Origin: Tritrichomonas musculus
Taxonomy: Eukaryota; Parabasalia; Tritrichomonadida; Tritrichomonadidae
NCBI GenBank assembly: GCA_039105265.1
Contig: JAPFFF010000090.1
Span: 1 to 64,000, forward strand
DNA length: 64,000 bases
Direction: 5' to 3'
The notes under the pieces were generated by a model, which was not told where the DNA came from, ran no database searches, and worked only from the letters and a program-made list of their open reading frames with translations. Shown piece after piece: positions 10,369 to 23,979 of this stretch (its first letter is position 1; every line of letters starts with the position of its first letter). Position numbers and translations under genes: made by a program.

Positions 10369-12720
10369 TTAATTTCGAAATCGTTTTTAATTATCTTACA
10401 AAAGTGTTTGAGATTTGTGTTTTATTTAACTCTGTTCACTTGTGAGAAACGTTTGAATAAGAATAATTGATATTGCGATTTAATCTTTATTGATTTTACT
10501 TAATTTCGAAATCGTTTTTAATTATCTTACAAAAGTGTTTGAGATTTGTGTTTTATTTAACTCTGTTCATTTGTGAGAAATGTTAGAATAAGAATAACTG
10601 AGATTAAGCTTTAATTTTTACTGATTTTACTTAATTTCGAAATCGTTTTTAATTATCTTACAAAAGTGTTTGAGATTTGTGTTTTATTTAACTCTGTTCA
10701 TTTGTGAGAAACGTTTGAATAAGAATAACTGAGATTAAGCTTTAATTTTTACTGATTTTACTTAATTTCGAAATCGTTTATAATTATCTTACAAAAGTGT
10801 TTGAGATTTGTGTTTTATTTAACTCTGTTCACTTGTGAGAAACGTTTGAATAAGAATAATTGATATTGCGATTTAATCTTTATTGATTTTACTTAATTTC
10901 GAAATCGTTTTTAATTATCTTACAAAAGTGTTTGAGATTTGTGTTTTATTTAACTCTGTTCACTTGTGAGAAACGTTTGAATAGGAATAATTGAGATTAA
11001 GCTTTAATTTTTACTGATTTTACTTAATTTCGAAATCGTTTATAATTATCTTACAAAAGTGTTTGAGATTTATGTTTTATTTAACTCTGTTCACTTGTGA
11101 GAAACGTTTGAATAAGAATAATTGATATTGCGATTTAATCTTTATTGATTTTACTTAATTTCGAAATCGTTTATAATTATCTTACAAAAGTGTTTGAGAT
11201 TTGTGTTTTATTTAACTCTGTTCACTTGTGAGAAACGTTTGAATAGGAATAATTGAGATTAAGCTTTAATTTTTACTGATTTTACTTAATTTCGAAATCG
11301 TTTATAATTATCTTACAAAAGTGTTTGAGATTTGTGTTTTATTTAACTCTGTTCACTTGTGAGAAACGTTTGAATAGGAATAATTGATATTGCGATTTAA
11401 TTTTTACTGATTTTACTTAATTTCGAAATCGTTTTTAATTATCTTACAAAAGTGTTTGAGATTTGTGTTTTATTTAACTCTGTTCACTTGTGAGAAACGT
11501 TTGAATAAGAATAATTGATATTGCGATTTAATCTTTATTGATTTTACTTAATTTCGAAATCGTTTTTAATTATCTTACAAAAGTGTTTGAGATTTGTGTT
11601 TTATTTAACTCTGTTCACTTGTGAGAAACGTTTGAATAAGAATAATTGATATTGCGATTTAATCTTTATTGATTTTACTTAATTTCGAAATCGTTTTTAA
11701 TTATCTTACAAAAGTGTTTGAGATTTGTGTTTTATTTAACTCTGTTCATTTGTGAGAAATGTTAGAATAAGAATAACTGAGATTAAGCTTTAATTTTTAC
11801 TGATTTTACTTAATTTCGAAATCGTTTTTAATTATCTTACAAAAGTGTTTGAGATTTGTGTTTTATTTAACTCTGTTCATTTGTGAGAAACGTTTGAATA
11901 AGAATAACTGAGATTAAGCTTTAATTTTTACTGATTTTACTTAATTTCGAAATCGTTTATAATTATCTTACAAAAGTGTTTGAGATTTGTGTTTTATTTA
12001 ACTCTGTTCACTTGTGAGAAACGTTTGAATAAGAATAATTGATATTGCGATTTAATCTTTATTGATTTTACTTAATTTCGAAATCGTTTTTAATTATCTT
12101 ACAAAAGTGTTTGAGATTTGTGTTTTATTTAACTCTGTTCATTTGTGAGAAATGTTAGAATAAGAATAACTGAGATTAAGCTTTAATTTTTACTGATTTT
12201 ACTTAATTTCGAAATCGTTTTTAATTATCTTACAAAAGTGTTTGAGATTTGTGTTTTATTTAACTCTGTTCATTTGTGAGAAACGTTTGAATAAGAATAA
12301 CTGAGATTAAGCTTTAATTTTTACTGATTTTACTTAATTTCGAAATCGTTTATAATTATCTTACAAAAGTGTTTGAGATTTGTGTTTTATTTAACTCTGT
12401 TCACTTGTGAGAAACGTTTGAATAAGAATAATTGATATTGCGATTTAATCTTTATTGATTTTACTTAATTTCGAAATCGTTTTTAATTATCTTACAAAAG
12501 TGTTTGAGATTTGTGTTTTATTTAACTCTGTTCATTTGTGAGAAATGTTAGAATAAGAATAACTGAGATTAAGCTTTAATTTTTACTGATTTTACTTAAT
12601 TTCGAAATCGTTTTTAATTATCTTACAAAAGTGTTTGAGATTTGTGTTTTATTTAACTCTGTTCACTTGTGAGAAACGTTTGAATAAGAATAATTGATAT
12701 TGCGATTTAATTTTTATTGA
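10369..12720 (+). repeat. Mixed region with recurring P-Q-R units
   Basis: Haplotypes run P,Q,R,P,S,P(49A),S,U,P,P,Q,R,P,Q,R,P,Q and onward, still in exact 131-bp register. The inner order P,S,P(49A),S,U,P from about 10762 copies the one at 5915-6700, so short modules of 5 to 10 monomers are reused in different contexts. Confidence 0.75.
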
Positions 12721-14267
12721 TTTTACTTAATTTCGAAATCGTTTTTAATTATCTTACAAAAGTGTTTGAGATTTGTGTTTTATTTAACTCTGTTCACTTG
12801 TGAGAAACGTTTGAATAAGAATAATTGAGATTAAGCTTTAATTTTTACTGATTTTACTTAATTTCGAAATCGTTTTTAATTATCTTACAAAAGTGTTTGA
12901 GATTTGTGTTTTATTTAACTCTGTTCATTTGTGAGAAACGTTTGAATAAGAATAACTGAGATTAAGCTTTAATTTTTACTGATTTTACTTAATTTCGAAA
13001 TCGTTTATAATTATCTTACAAAAGTGTTTGAGATTTGTGTTTTATTTAACTCTGTTCATTTGTGAGAAACGTTTGAATAAGAATAACTGAGATTAAGCTT
13101 TAATTTTTACTGATTTTACTTAATTTCGAAATCGTTTATAATTATCTTACAAAAGTGTTTGAGATTTGTGTTTTATTTAACTCTGTTCATTTGTGAGAAA
13201 CGTTTGAATAAGAATAACTGAGATTAAGCTTTAATTTTTACTGATTTTACTTAATTTCGAAATCGTTTTTAATTATCTTACAAAAGTGTTTGAGATTTGT
13301 GTTTTATTTAACTCTGTTCACTTGTGAGAAACGTTTGAATAAGAATAATTGATATTGCGATTTAATCTTTATTGATTTTACTTAATTTCGAAATCGTTTT
13401 TAATTATCTTACAAAAGTGTTTGAGATTTGTGTTTTATTTAACTCTGTTCATTTGTGAGAAACGTTTGAATAAGAATAACTGAGATTAAGCTTTAATTTT
13501 TACTGATTTTACTTAATTTCGAAATCGTTTTTAATTATCTTACAAAAGTGTTTGAGATTTGTGTTTTATTTAACTCTGTTCATTTGTGAGAAACGTTTGA
13601 ATAAGAATAACTGAGATTAAGCTTTAATTTTTACTGATTTTACTTAATTTCGAAATCGTTTATAATTATCTTACAAAAGTGTTTGAGATTTGTGTTTTAT
13701 TTAACTCTGTTCATTTGTGAGAAACGTTTGAATAGGAATAATTGATATTGCGATTTAATTTTTACTGATTTTACTTAATTTCGAAATCGTTTTTAATTAT
13801 CTTACAAAAGTGTTTGAGATTTGTGTTTTATTTAACTCTGTTCACTTGTGAGAAACGTTTGAATAAGAATAATTGAGATTAAGCTTTAATTTTTACTGAT
13901 TTTACTTAATTTCGAAATCGTTTATAATTATCTTACAAAAGTGTTTGAGATTTGTGTTTTATTTAACTCTGTTCATTTGTGAGAAACGTTTGAATAAGAA
14001 TAATTGAGATTAAGCTTTAATTTTTACTGATTTTACTTAATTTCGAAATCGTTTATAATTATCTTACAAAAGTGTTTGAGATTTGTGTTTTATTTAACTC
14101 TGTTCACTTGTGAGAAACGTTTGAATAAGAATAATTGAGATTAAGCTTTAATTTTTACTGATTTTACTTAATTTCGAAATCGTTTATAATTATCTTACAA
14201 AAGTGTTTGAGATTTGTGTTTTATTTAACTCTGTTCACTTGTGAGAAACGTTTGAATAAGAATAACT

Positions 14268-16762
14268 GAGATTAAGCTTTAATTTTTACTGATTTTACTT
14301 AATTTCGAAATCGTTTATAATTATCTTACAAAAGTGTTTGAGATTTGTGTTTTATTTAACTCTGTTCACTTGTGAGAAACGTTTGAATAGGAATAATTGA
14401 GATTAAGCTTTAATTTTTACTGATTTTACTTAATTTCGAAATCGTTTATAATTATCTTACAAAAGTGTTTGAGATTTGTGTTTTATTTAACTCTGTTCAC
14501 TTGTGAGAAACGTTTGAATAGGAATAATTGAGATTAAGCTTTAATTTTTACTGATTTTACTTAATTTCGAAATCGTTTTTAATTATCTTACAAAAGTGTT
14601 TGAGATTTGTGTTTTATTTAACTCTGTTCACTTGTGAGAAACGTTTGAATAAGAATAATTGATATTGCGATTTAATCTTTATTGATTTTACTTAATTTCG
14701 AAATCGTTTTTAATTATCTTACAAAAGTGTTTGAGATTTGTGTTTTATTTAACTCTGTTCATTTGTGAGAAATGTTAGATTAAGAATAATTGAGATTAAG
14801 CTTTAATTTTTACTGATTTTACTTAATTTCGAAATCGTTTTTAATTATCTTACAAAAGTGTTTGAGATTTGTGTTTTATTTAACTCTGTTCACTTGTGAG
14901 AAACGTTTGAATAGGAATAATTGAGATTAAGCTTTAATTTTTACTGATTTTACTTAATTTCGAAATCGTTTATAATTATCTTACAAAAGTGTTTGAGATT
15001 TGTGTTTTATTTAACTCTGTTCACTTGTGAGAAACGTTTGAATAGGAATAATTGAGATTAAGCTTTAATTTTTACTGATTTTACTTAATTTCGAAATCGT
15101 TTATAATTATCTTACAAAAGTGTTTGAGATTTGTGTTTTATTTAACTCTGTTCACTTGTGAGAAACGTTTGAATAGGAATAATTGATATTGCGATTTAAT
15201 TTTTACTGATTTTACTTAATTTCGAAATCGTTTTTAATTATCTTACAAAAGTGTTTGAGATTTGTGTTTTATTTAACTCTGTTCACTTGTGAGAAACGTT
15301 TGAATAAGAATAATTGATATTGCGATTTAATCTTTATTGATTTTACTTAATTTCGAAATCGTTTTTAATTATCTTACAAAAGTGTTTGAGATTTGTGTTT
15401 TATTTAACTCTGTTCACTTGTGAGAAACGTTTGAATAAGAATAATTGATATTGCGATTTAATCTTTATTGATTTTACTTAATTTCGAAATCGTTTTTAAT
15501 TATCTTACAAAAGTGTTTGAGATGTGTATTTTATTTAACTCTGTTCACTTGTGAGAAACGTTTGAATAAGAATAACTGAGATTAAGCTTTAATTTTTACT
15601 GATTTTACTTAATTTCGAAATCGTTTTTAATTATCTTACAAAAGTGTTTGAGATTTGTGTTTTATTTAACTCTGTTCATTTGTGAGAAACGTTTGAATAA
15701 GAATAACTGAGATTAAGCTTTAATTTTTATTGATTTTACTTAATTTCGAAATCGTTTATAATTATCTTACAAAAGTGTTTGAGATTTGTGTTTTATTTAA
15801 CTCTGTTCACTTGTGAGAAACGTTTGAATAAGAATAATTGAGATTAAGCTTTAATTTTTACTGATTTTACTTAATTTCGAAATCGTTTATAATTATCTTA
15901 CAAAAGTGTTTGAGATTTATGTTTTATTTAACTCTGTTCACTTGTGAGAAACGTTTGAATAAGAATAATTGATATTGCGATTTAATCTTTATTGATTTTA
16001 CTTAATTTCGAAATCGTTTTTAATTATCTTACAAAAGTGTTTGAGATTTGTGTTTTATTTAACTCTGTTCACTTGTGAGAAACGTTTGAATAGGAATAAT
16101 TGAGATTAAGCTTTAATTTTTACTGATTTTACTTAATTTCGAAATCGTTTATAATTATCTTACAAAAGTGTTTGAGATTTGTGTTTTATTTAACTCTGTT
16201 CACTTGTGAGAAACGTTTGAATAAGAATAATTGATATTGCGATTTAATCTTTATTGATTTTACTTAATTTCGAAATCGTTTATAATTATCTTACAAAAGT
16301 GTTTGAGATTTGTGTTTTATTTAACTCTGTTCACTTGTGAGAAACGTTTGAATAGGAATAATTGAGATTAAGCTTTAATTTTTACTGATTTTACTTAATT
16401 TCGAAATCGTTTATAATTATCTTACAAAAGTGTTTGAGATTTGTGTTTTATTTAACTCTGTTCACTTGTGAGAAACGTTTGAATAGGAATAATTGATATT
16501 GCGATTTAATTTTTACTGATTTTACTTAATTTCGAAATCGTTTTTAATTATCTTACAAAAGTGTTTGAGATTTGTGTTTTATTTAACTCTGTTCACTTGT
16601 GAGAAACGTTTGAATAAGAATAATTGATATTGCGATTTAATCTTTATTGATTTTACTTAATTTCGAAATCGTTTTTAATTATCTTACAAAAGTGTTTGAG
16701 ATTTGTGTTTTATTTAACTCTGTTCACTTGTGAGAAACGTTTGAATAAGAATAATTGATATT
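14268..16762 (+). repeat. 2.5-kb duplicated segment, copy 2
   Basis: The partner of 7587-10081, 51 monomers downstream, with the same rare markers at 14772 (ATGTTAGATT) and 15522 (ATGTGTATTT). The copy ends inside the monomer at 16657, where the partner has tail A and this copy has a recombinant tail. Two structurally unusual units follow at once, suggesting the end of the copy is a recombination zone. Confidence 0.88.
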
Positions 16763-16787
16763 AAGCTTTAATTTTTATTGATTTTAC
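16657..16787 (+). repeat. Recombinant monomer with GATATTAAGCTTT tail
   Basis: The tail joins the A-type 5' part (103T, GATATT) to the B-type 3' part (AAGCTTT), giving GATATTAAGCTTT with unchanged length. All other sites up to 102 match P. It also has 117T and 122T. It reads as a crossover or conversion tract ending between positions 103 and 107. The partner copy at 9976 has an ordinary tail A. Confidence 0.85.
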
Positions 16788-16918
16788 TTAATTTCGAAAT
16801 CGTTTTTAATTATCTTACAAAAGTGTTTGAGATTTGTGTTTTATTTAACTCTGTTCATTTGTGAGAAACGTTAGAATAAGAATAACTGAGATTAAGCTTT
16901 AATTTTTACTGATTTTAC
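16788..16918 (+). repeat. Monomer with split Q/R signature (82C with 86A)
   Basis: Q units have 82T with 86A and R units have 82C with 86T. This one has 82C with 86A (AAACGTTAGAATAAG). It is either a recombinant between Q and R within four bases or a single reversion at a CpG. It lies next to another hybrid and a deleted unit. Confidence 0.8.
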
Positions 16919-17018
16919 TTAATTTCGAAATCGTTTTTAATTATCTTACAAAAGTGTTTGAGATTTGTGTTTTATTTAACTCTGTTCATTTGTGAGAAAC
17001 AATTTTTACTGATTTTAC
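16919..17018 (+). repeat. 100-bp monomer with 31-bp internal deletion
   Basis: Positions 83-113 are missing: GTGAGAAAC at 16992-17000 runs straight into AATTTTTACTG at 17001. I see no microhomology at the join. The register of every following monomer shifts by 31 bp. The unit is otherwise R-like (71T, 82C, 122C). Confidence 0.93.
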
Positions 17019-20000
17019 TTAATTTCGAAATCGTTTTTAATTATCTTACAAAAGTGTTTGAGATTTGTGTTTTATTTAACTCTGTTCACTTGTGAGAAAC
17101 GTTTGAATAAGAATAATTGATATTGCGATTTAATCTTTATTGATTTTACTTAATTTCGAAATCGTTTTTAATTATCTTACAAAAGTGTTTGAGATTTGTG
17201 TTTTATTTAACTCTGTTCACTTGTGAGAAACGTTTGAATAAGAATAATTGATATTGCGATTTAATCTTTATTGATTTTACTTAATTTCGAAATCGTTTTT
17301 AATTATCTTACAAAAGTGTTTGAGATTTGTGTTTTATTTAACTCTGTTCATTTGTGAGAAATGTTAGAATAAGAATAACTGAGATTAAGCTTTAATTTTT
17401 ACTGATTTTACTTAATTTCGAAATCGTTTTTAATTATCTTACAAAAGTGTTTGAGATTTGTGTTTTATTTAACTCTGTTCATTTGTGAGAAACGTTTGAA
17501 TAAGAATAACTGAGATTAAGCTTTAATTTTTACTGATTTTACTTAATTTCGAAATCGTTTTTAATTATCTTACAAAAGTGTTTGAGATTTGTGTTTTATT
17601 TAACTCTGTTCACTTGTGAGAAACGTTTGAATAAGAATAATTGATATTGCGATTTAATCTTTATTGATTTTACTTAATTTCGAAATCGTTTTTAATTATC
17701 TTACAAAAGTGTTTGAGATTTGTGTTTTATTTAACTCTGTTCATTTGTGAGAAATGTTAGAATAAGAATAACTGAGATTAAGCTTTAATTTTTACTGATT
17801 TTACTTAATTTCGAAATCGTTTTTAATTATCTTACAAAAGTGTTTGAGATTTGTGTTTTATTTAACTCTGTTCATTTGTGAGAAACGTTTGAATAAGAAT
17901 AACTGAGATTAAGCTTTAATTTTTACTGATTTTACTTAATTTCGAAATCGTTTATAATTATCTTACAAAAGTGTTTGAGATTTGTGTTTTATTTAACTCT
18001 GTTCACTTGTGAGAAACGTTTGAATAAGAATAATTGATATTGCGATTTAATCTTTATTGATTTTACTTAATTTCGAAATCGTTTTTAATTATCTTACAAA
18101 AGTGTTTGAGATTTGTGTTTTATTTAACTCTGTTCACTTGTGAGAAACGTTTGAATAGGAATAATTGAGATTAAGCTTTAATTTTTACTGATTTTACTTA
18201 ATTTCGAAATCGTTTATAATTATCTTACAAAAGTGTTTGAGATTTATGTTTTATTTAACTCTGTTCACTTGTGAGAAACGTTTGAATAAGAATAATTGAT
18301 ATTGCGATTTAATCTTTATTGATTTTACTTAATTTCGAAATCGTTTATAATTATCTTACAAAAGTGTTTGAGATTTGTGTTTTATTTAACTCTGTTCACT
18401 TGTGAGAAACGTTTGAATAGGAATAATTGAGATTAAGCTTTAATTTTTACTGATTTTACTTAATTTCGAAATCGTTTATAATTATCTTACAAAAGTGTTT
18501 GAGATTTGTGTTTTATTTAACTCTGTTCACTTGTGAGAAACGTTTGAATAGGAATAATTGATATTGCGATTTAATTTTTACTGATTTTACTTAATTTCGA
18601 AATCGTTTTTAATTATCTTACAAAAGTGTTTGAGATTTGTGTTTTATTTAACTCTGTTCACTTGTGAGAAACGTTTGAATAAGAATAATTGATATTGCGA
18701 TTTAATCTTTATTGATTTTACTTAATTTCGAAATCGTTTTTAATTATCTTACAAAAGTGTTTGAGATTTGTGTTTTATTTAACTCTGTTCACTTGTGAGA
18801 AACGTTTGAATAAGAATAATTGATATTGCGATTTAATCTTTATTGATTTTACTTAATTTCGAAATCGTTTTTAATTATCTTACAAAAGTGTTTGAGATTT
18901 GTGTTTTATTTAACTCTGTTCATTTGTGAGAAATGTTAGAATAAGAATAATTGAGATTAAGCTTTAATTTTTACTGATTTTACTTAATTTCGAAATCGTT
19001 TTTAATTATCTTACAAAAGTGTTTGAGATTTGTGTTTTATTTAACTCTGTTCATTTGTGAGAAACGTTTGAATAAGAATAACTGAGATTAAGCTTTAATT
19101 TTTACTGATTTTACTTAATTTCGAAATCGTTTATAATTATCTTACAAAAGTGTTTGAGATTTGTGTTTTATTTAACTCTGTTCACTTGTGAGAAACGTTT
19201 GAATAAGAATAATTGATATTGCGATTTAATCTTTATTGATTTTACTTAATTTCGAAATCGTTTTTAATTATCTTACAAAAGTGTTTGAGATTTGTGTTTT
19301 ATTTAACTCTGTTCATTTGTGAGAAATGTTAGAATAAGAATAACTGAGATTAAGCTTTAATTTTTACTGATTTTACTTAATTTCGAAATCGTTTTTAATT
19401 ATCTTACAAAAGTGTTTGAGATTTGTGTTTTATTTAACTCTGTTCATTTGTGAGAAACGTTTGAATAAGAATAACTGAGATTAAGCTTTAATTTTTACTG
19501 ATTTTACTTAATTTCGAAATCGTTTATAATTATCTTACAAAAGTGTTTGAGATTTGTGTTTTATTTAACTCTGTTCACTTGTGAGAAACGTTTGAATAAG
19601 AATAATTGATATTGCGATTTAATCTTTATTGATTTTACTTAATTTCGAAATCGTTTTTAATTATCTTACAAAAGTGTTTGAGATTTGTGTTTTATTTAAC
19701 TCTGTTCATTTGTGAGAAATGTTAGAATAAGAATAACTGAGATTAAGCTTTAATTTTTACTGATTTTACTTAATTTCGAAATCGTTTTTAATTATCTTAC
19801 AAAAGTGTTTGAGATTTGTGTTTTATTTAACTCTGTTCATTTGTGAGAAACGTTTGAATAAGAATAACTGAGATTAAGCTTTAATTTTTACTGATTTTAC
19901 TTAATTTCGAAATCGTTTATAATTATCTTACAAAAGTGTTTGAGATTTGTGTTTTATTTAACTCTGTTCACTTGTGAGAAACGTTTGAATAAGAATAATT

Positions 20001-20559
20001 GATATTGCGATTTAATCTTTATTGATTTTACTTAATTTCGAAATCGTTTTTAATTATCTTACAAAAGTGTTTGAGATTTGTGTTTTATTTAACTCTGTTC
20101 ATTTGTGAGAAATGTTAGAATAAGAATAACTGAGATTAAGCTTTAATTTTTACTGATTTTACTTAATTTCGAAATCGTTTTTAATTATCTTACAAAAGTG
20201 TTTGAGATTTGTGTTTTATTTAACTCTGTTCATTTGTGAGAAACGTTTGAATAAGAATAACTGAGATTAAGCTTTAATTTTTACTGATTTTACTTAATTT
20301 CGAAATCGTTTATAATTATCTTACAAAAGTGTTTGAGATTTGTGTTTTATTTAACTCTGTTCATTTGTGAGAAACGTTTGAATAAGAATAACTGAGATTA
20401 AGCTTTAATTTTTATTGATTTTACTTAATTTCGAAATCGTTTTTAATTATCTTACAAAAGTGTTTGAGATTTGTGTTTTATTTAACTCTGTTCACTTGTG
20501 AGAAACGTTTGAATAAGAATAATTGATATTGCGATTTAATCTTTATTGATTTTACTTAA

Positions 20560-21983
20560 TTTCGAAATCGTTTTTAATTATCTTACAAAAGTGTTTGAGA
20601 TTTGTGTTTTATTTAACTCTGTTCACTTGTGAGAAACGTTTGAATAAGAATAACTGAGATTAAGCTTTAATTTTTACTGATTTTACTTAATTTCGAAATC
20701 GTTTTTAATTATCTTACAAAAGTGTTTGAGATTTGTGTTTTATTTAACTCTGTTCATTTGTGAGAAACGTTTGAATAAGAATAACTGAGATTAAGCTTTA
20801 ATTTTTATTGATTTTACTTAATTTCGAAATCGTTTATAATTATCTTACAAAAGTGTTTGAGATTTGTGTTTTATTTAACTCTGTTCATTTGTGAGAAACG
20901 TTTGAATAAGAATAACTGAGATTAAGCTTTAATTTTTATTGATTTTACTTAATTTCGAAATCGTTTATAATTATCTTACAAAAGTGTTTGAGATTTGTGT
21001 TTTATTTAACTCTGTTCATTTGTGAGAAACGTTTGAATAAGAATAACTGAGATTAAGCTTTAATTTTTACTGATTTTACTTAATTTCGAAATCGTTTTTA
21101 ATTATCTTACAAAAGTGTTTGAGATTTGTGTTTTATTTAACTCTGTTCACTTGTGAGAAACGTTTGAATAAGAATAATTGATATTGCGATTTAATCTTTA
21201 TTGATTTTACTTAATTTCGAAATCGTTTTTAATTATCTTACAAAAGTGTTTGAGATTTGTGTTTTATTTAACTCTGTTCATTTGTGAGAAACGTTTGAAT
21301 AAGAATAACTGAGATTAAGCTTTAATTTTTATTGATTTTACTTAATTTCGAAATCGTTTTTAATTATCTTACAAAAGTGTTTGAGATTTGTGTTTTATTT
21401 AACTCTGTTCACTTGTGAGAAACGTTTGAATAAGAATAATTGATATTGCGATTTAATCTTTATTGATTTTACTTAATTTCGAAATCGTTTATAATTATCT
21501 TACAAAAGTGTTTGAGATTTGTGTTTTATTTAACTCTGTTCATTTGTGAGAAACGTTTGAATAAGAATAACTGAGATTAAGCTTTAATTTTTATTGATTT
21601 TACTTAATTTCGAAATCGTTTATAATTATCTTACAAAAGTGTTTGAGATTTGTGTTTTATTTAACTCTGTTCATTTGTGAGAAACGTTTGAATAAGAATA
21701 ACTGAGATTAAGCTTTAATTTTTATTGATTTTACTTAATTTCGAAATCGTTTATAATTATCTTACAAAAGTGTTTGAGATTTGTGTTTTATTTAACTCTG
21801 TTCATTTGTGAGAAACGTTTGAATAAGAATAACTGAGATTAAGCTTTAATTTTTACTGATTTTACTTAATTTCGAAATCGTTTTTAATTATCTTACAAAA
21901 GTGTTTGAGATTTGTGTTTTATTTAACTCTGTTCACTTGTGAGAAACGTTTGAATAAGAATAATTGATATTGCGATTTAATCT
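20560..21983 (+). repeat. W/R-rich block A, 5' part
   Basis: Order from about 20556: V, W, W, R, P, W, P, W, W, R, P (with 122C), then W. Most units have 71T and 99C with tail B and 122T (TTTTTATTG), a combination scarce in the first 16 kb apart from 360-660 and a few units. Blocks B (from about 28,020) and C (from about 34,440) begin with the same V, W, W(19A), R(19A) order, so these are three related super-repeats that differ by insertion, loss or swapping of single monomers. Confidence 0.75.
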
Positions 21984-23979
21984 TTACTGATTTTACTTAA
22001 TTTCGAAATCGTTTTTAATTATCTTACAAAAGTGTTTGAGATTTGTGTTTTATTTAACTCTGTTCATTTGTGAGAAACGTTTGAATAAGAATAACTGAGA
22101 TTAAGCTTTAATTTTTATTGATTTTACTTAATTTCGAAATCGTTTTTAATTATCTTACAAAAGTGTTTGAGATTTGTGTTTTATTTAACTCTGTTCATTT
22201 GTGAGAAACGTTTGAATAAGAATAACTGAGATTAAGCTTTAATTTTTATTGATTTTACTTAATTTCGAAATCGTTTATAATTATCTTACAAAAGTGTTTG
22301 AGATTTGTGTTTTATTTAACTCTGTTCATTTGTGAGAAACGTTTGAATAAGAATAATTGATATTGCGCTTTAATCTTTACTAATTTTACTTAATTTCGAA
22401 ATCGTTTTTAATTATCTTACAAAAGTGTTTGAGATTTGTGTTTTATTTAACTCTGTTCATTTGTGAGAAACGTTTGAATAAGAATAACTGAGATTAAGCT
22501 TTAATTTTTATTGATTTTACTTAATTTCGAAATCGTTTTCAATTATCTTACAAAAGTGTTTGAGATTTGTGTTTTATTTAACTCTGTTCACTTGTGAGAA
22601 ACGTTTGAATAAGAATAACTGAGATTAAGCTTTAATTTTTATTGATTTTACTTAATTTCGAAATCGTTTTCAATTATCTTACAAAAGTGTTTGAGATTTG
22701 TGTTTTATTTAACTCTGTTCATTTGTGAGAAACGTTTGAATAAGAATAACTGAGATTAAGCTTTAATTTTTACTGATTTTACTTAATTTCGAAATCGTTT
22801 TTAATTATCTTACAAAAGTGTTTGAGATTTGTGTTTTATTTAACTCTGTTCATTTGTGAGAAACGTTTGAATAAGAATAACTGAGATTAAGCTTTAATTT
22901 TTATTGATTTTACTTAATTTCGAAATCGTTTATAATTATCTTACAAAAGTGTTTGAGATTTGTGTTTTATTTAACTCTGTTCATTTGTGAGAAACGTTTG
23001 AATAAGAATAACTGAGATTAAGCTTTAATTTTTACTGATTTTACTTAATTTCGAAATCGTTTTTAATTATCTTACAAAAGTGTTTGAGATTTGTGTTTTA
23101 TTTAACTCTGTTCATTTGTGAGAAACGTTTGAATAAGAATAACTGAGATTAAGCTTTAATTTTTACTGATTTTACTTAATTTCGAAATCGTTTTTAATTA
23201 TCTTACAAAAGTGTTTGAGATTTGTGTTTTATTTAACTCTGTTCACTTGTGAGAAACGTTTGAATAGGAATAATTGAGATTAAGCTTTAATTTTTACTGA
23301 TTTTACTTAATTTCGAAATCGTTTATAATTATCTTACAAAAGTGTTTGAGATTTATGTTTTATTTAACTCTGTTCACTTGTGAGAAACGTTTGAATAAGA
23401 ATAATTGATATTGCGATTTAATCTTTATTGATTTTACTTAATTTCGAAATCGTTTTTAATTATCTTACAAAAGTGTTTGAGATTTGTGTTTTATTTAACT
23501 CTGTTCACTTGTGAGAAACGTTTGAATAGGAATAATTGAGATTAAGCTTTAATTTTTACTGATTTTACTTAATTTCGAAATCGTTTATAATTATCTTACA
23601 AAAGTGTTTGAGATTTATGTTTTATTTAACTCTGTTCACTTGTGAGAAACGTTTGAATAAGAATAATTGATATTGCGATTTAATCTTTATTGATTTTACT
23701 TAATTTCGAAATCGTTTATAATTATCTTACAAAAGTGTTTGAGATTTGTGTTTTATTTAACTCTGTTCACTTGTGAGAAACGTTTGAATAGGAATAATTG
23801 AGATTAAGCTTTAATTTTTACTGATTTTACTTAATTTCGAAATCGTTTATAATTATCTTACAAAAGTGTTTGAGATTTGTGTTTTATTTAACTCTGTTCA
23901 CTTGTGAGAAACGTTTGAATAGGAATAATTGATATTGCGATTTAATTTTTACTGATTTTACTTAATTTCGAAATCGTTT
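21984..23979 (+). repeat. 2.0-kb segment, copy A (matches 29579 and partly 35356)
   Basis: About 1,996 bp in which I found no difference from 29579-31574 (offset 7,595 = 58x131 minus the 3 bp deleted at 24970). Markers shared by the copies are GCGCTTTAATC at 22365, TACTAATTTT with 124A at 22382, and two adjacent units with 20C (GTTTTCAATTATC) at 22521 and 22652. Its 3' half (S, P49A, S, P49A, S, U) resembles modules from the first 16 kb, so the copy joins two types of block. Confidence 0.88.
22259..22389 (+). repeat. Recombinant monomer with GATATTGCGCTTT tail and 124A
   Basis: The tail has A-type bases through position 109 and the B-type C at 110, giving GATATTGCGCTTT without length change, plus G124A (TACTAATTTT). 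The same linked pair is found at 29854 and 36142. It may be an ungapped A-to-B crossover at 109/110 or a single A-to-C change. It tags all three W/R-rich blocks. Confidence 0.88.

Larger units (their letters stand above)
2122..16990 (+). repeat. Segment in perfect 131-bp register (113 monomers)
   Basis: Anchors at 2117 and 16919 are 14,802 bp apart, which is 113x131 minus the single base lost near 2121. No other net length change exists over about 14.8 kb, so variation here is by substitution or swapping of haplotypes only. It contains a P-Q-R trimer run, an S-only run, and most of a 2.5-kb duplicated pair. Compensating plus/minus 1-bp pairs are not excluded arithmetically, but none was seen on reading. 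Confidence 0.9.
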
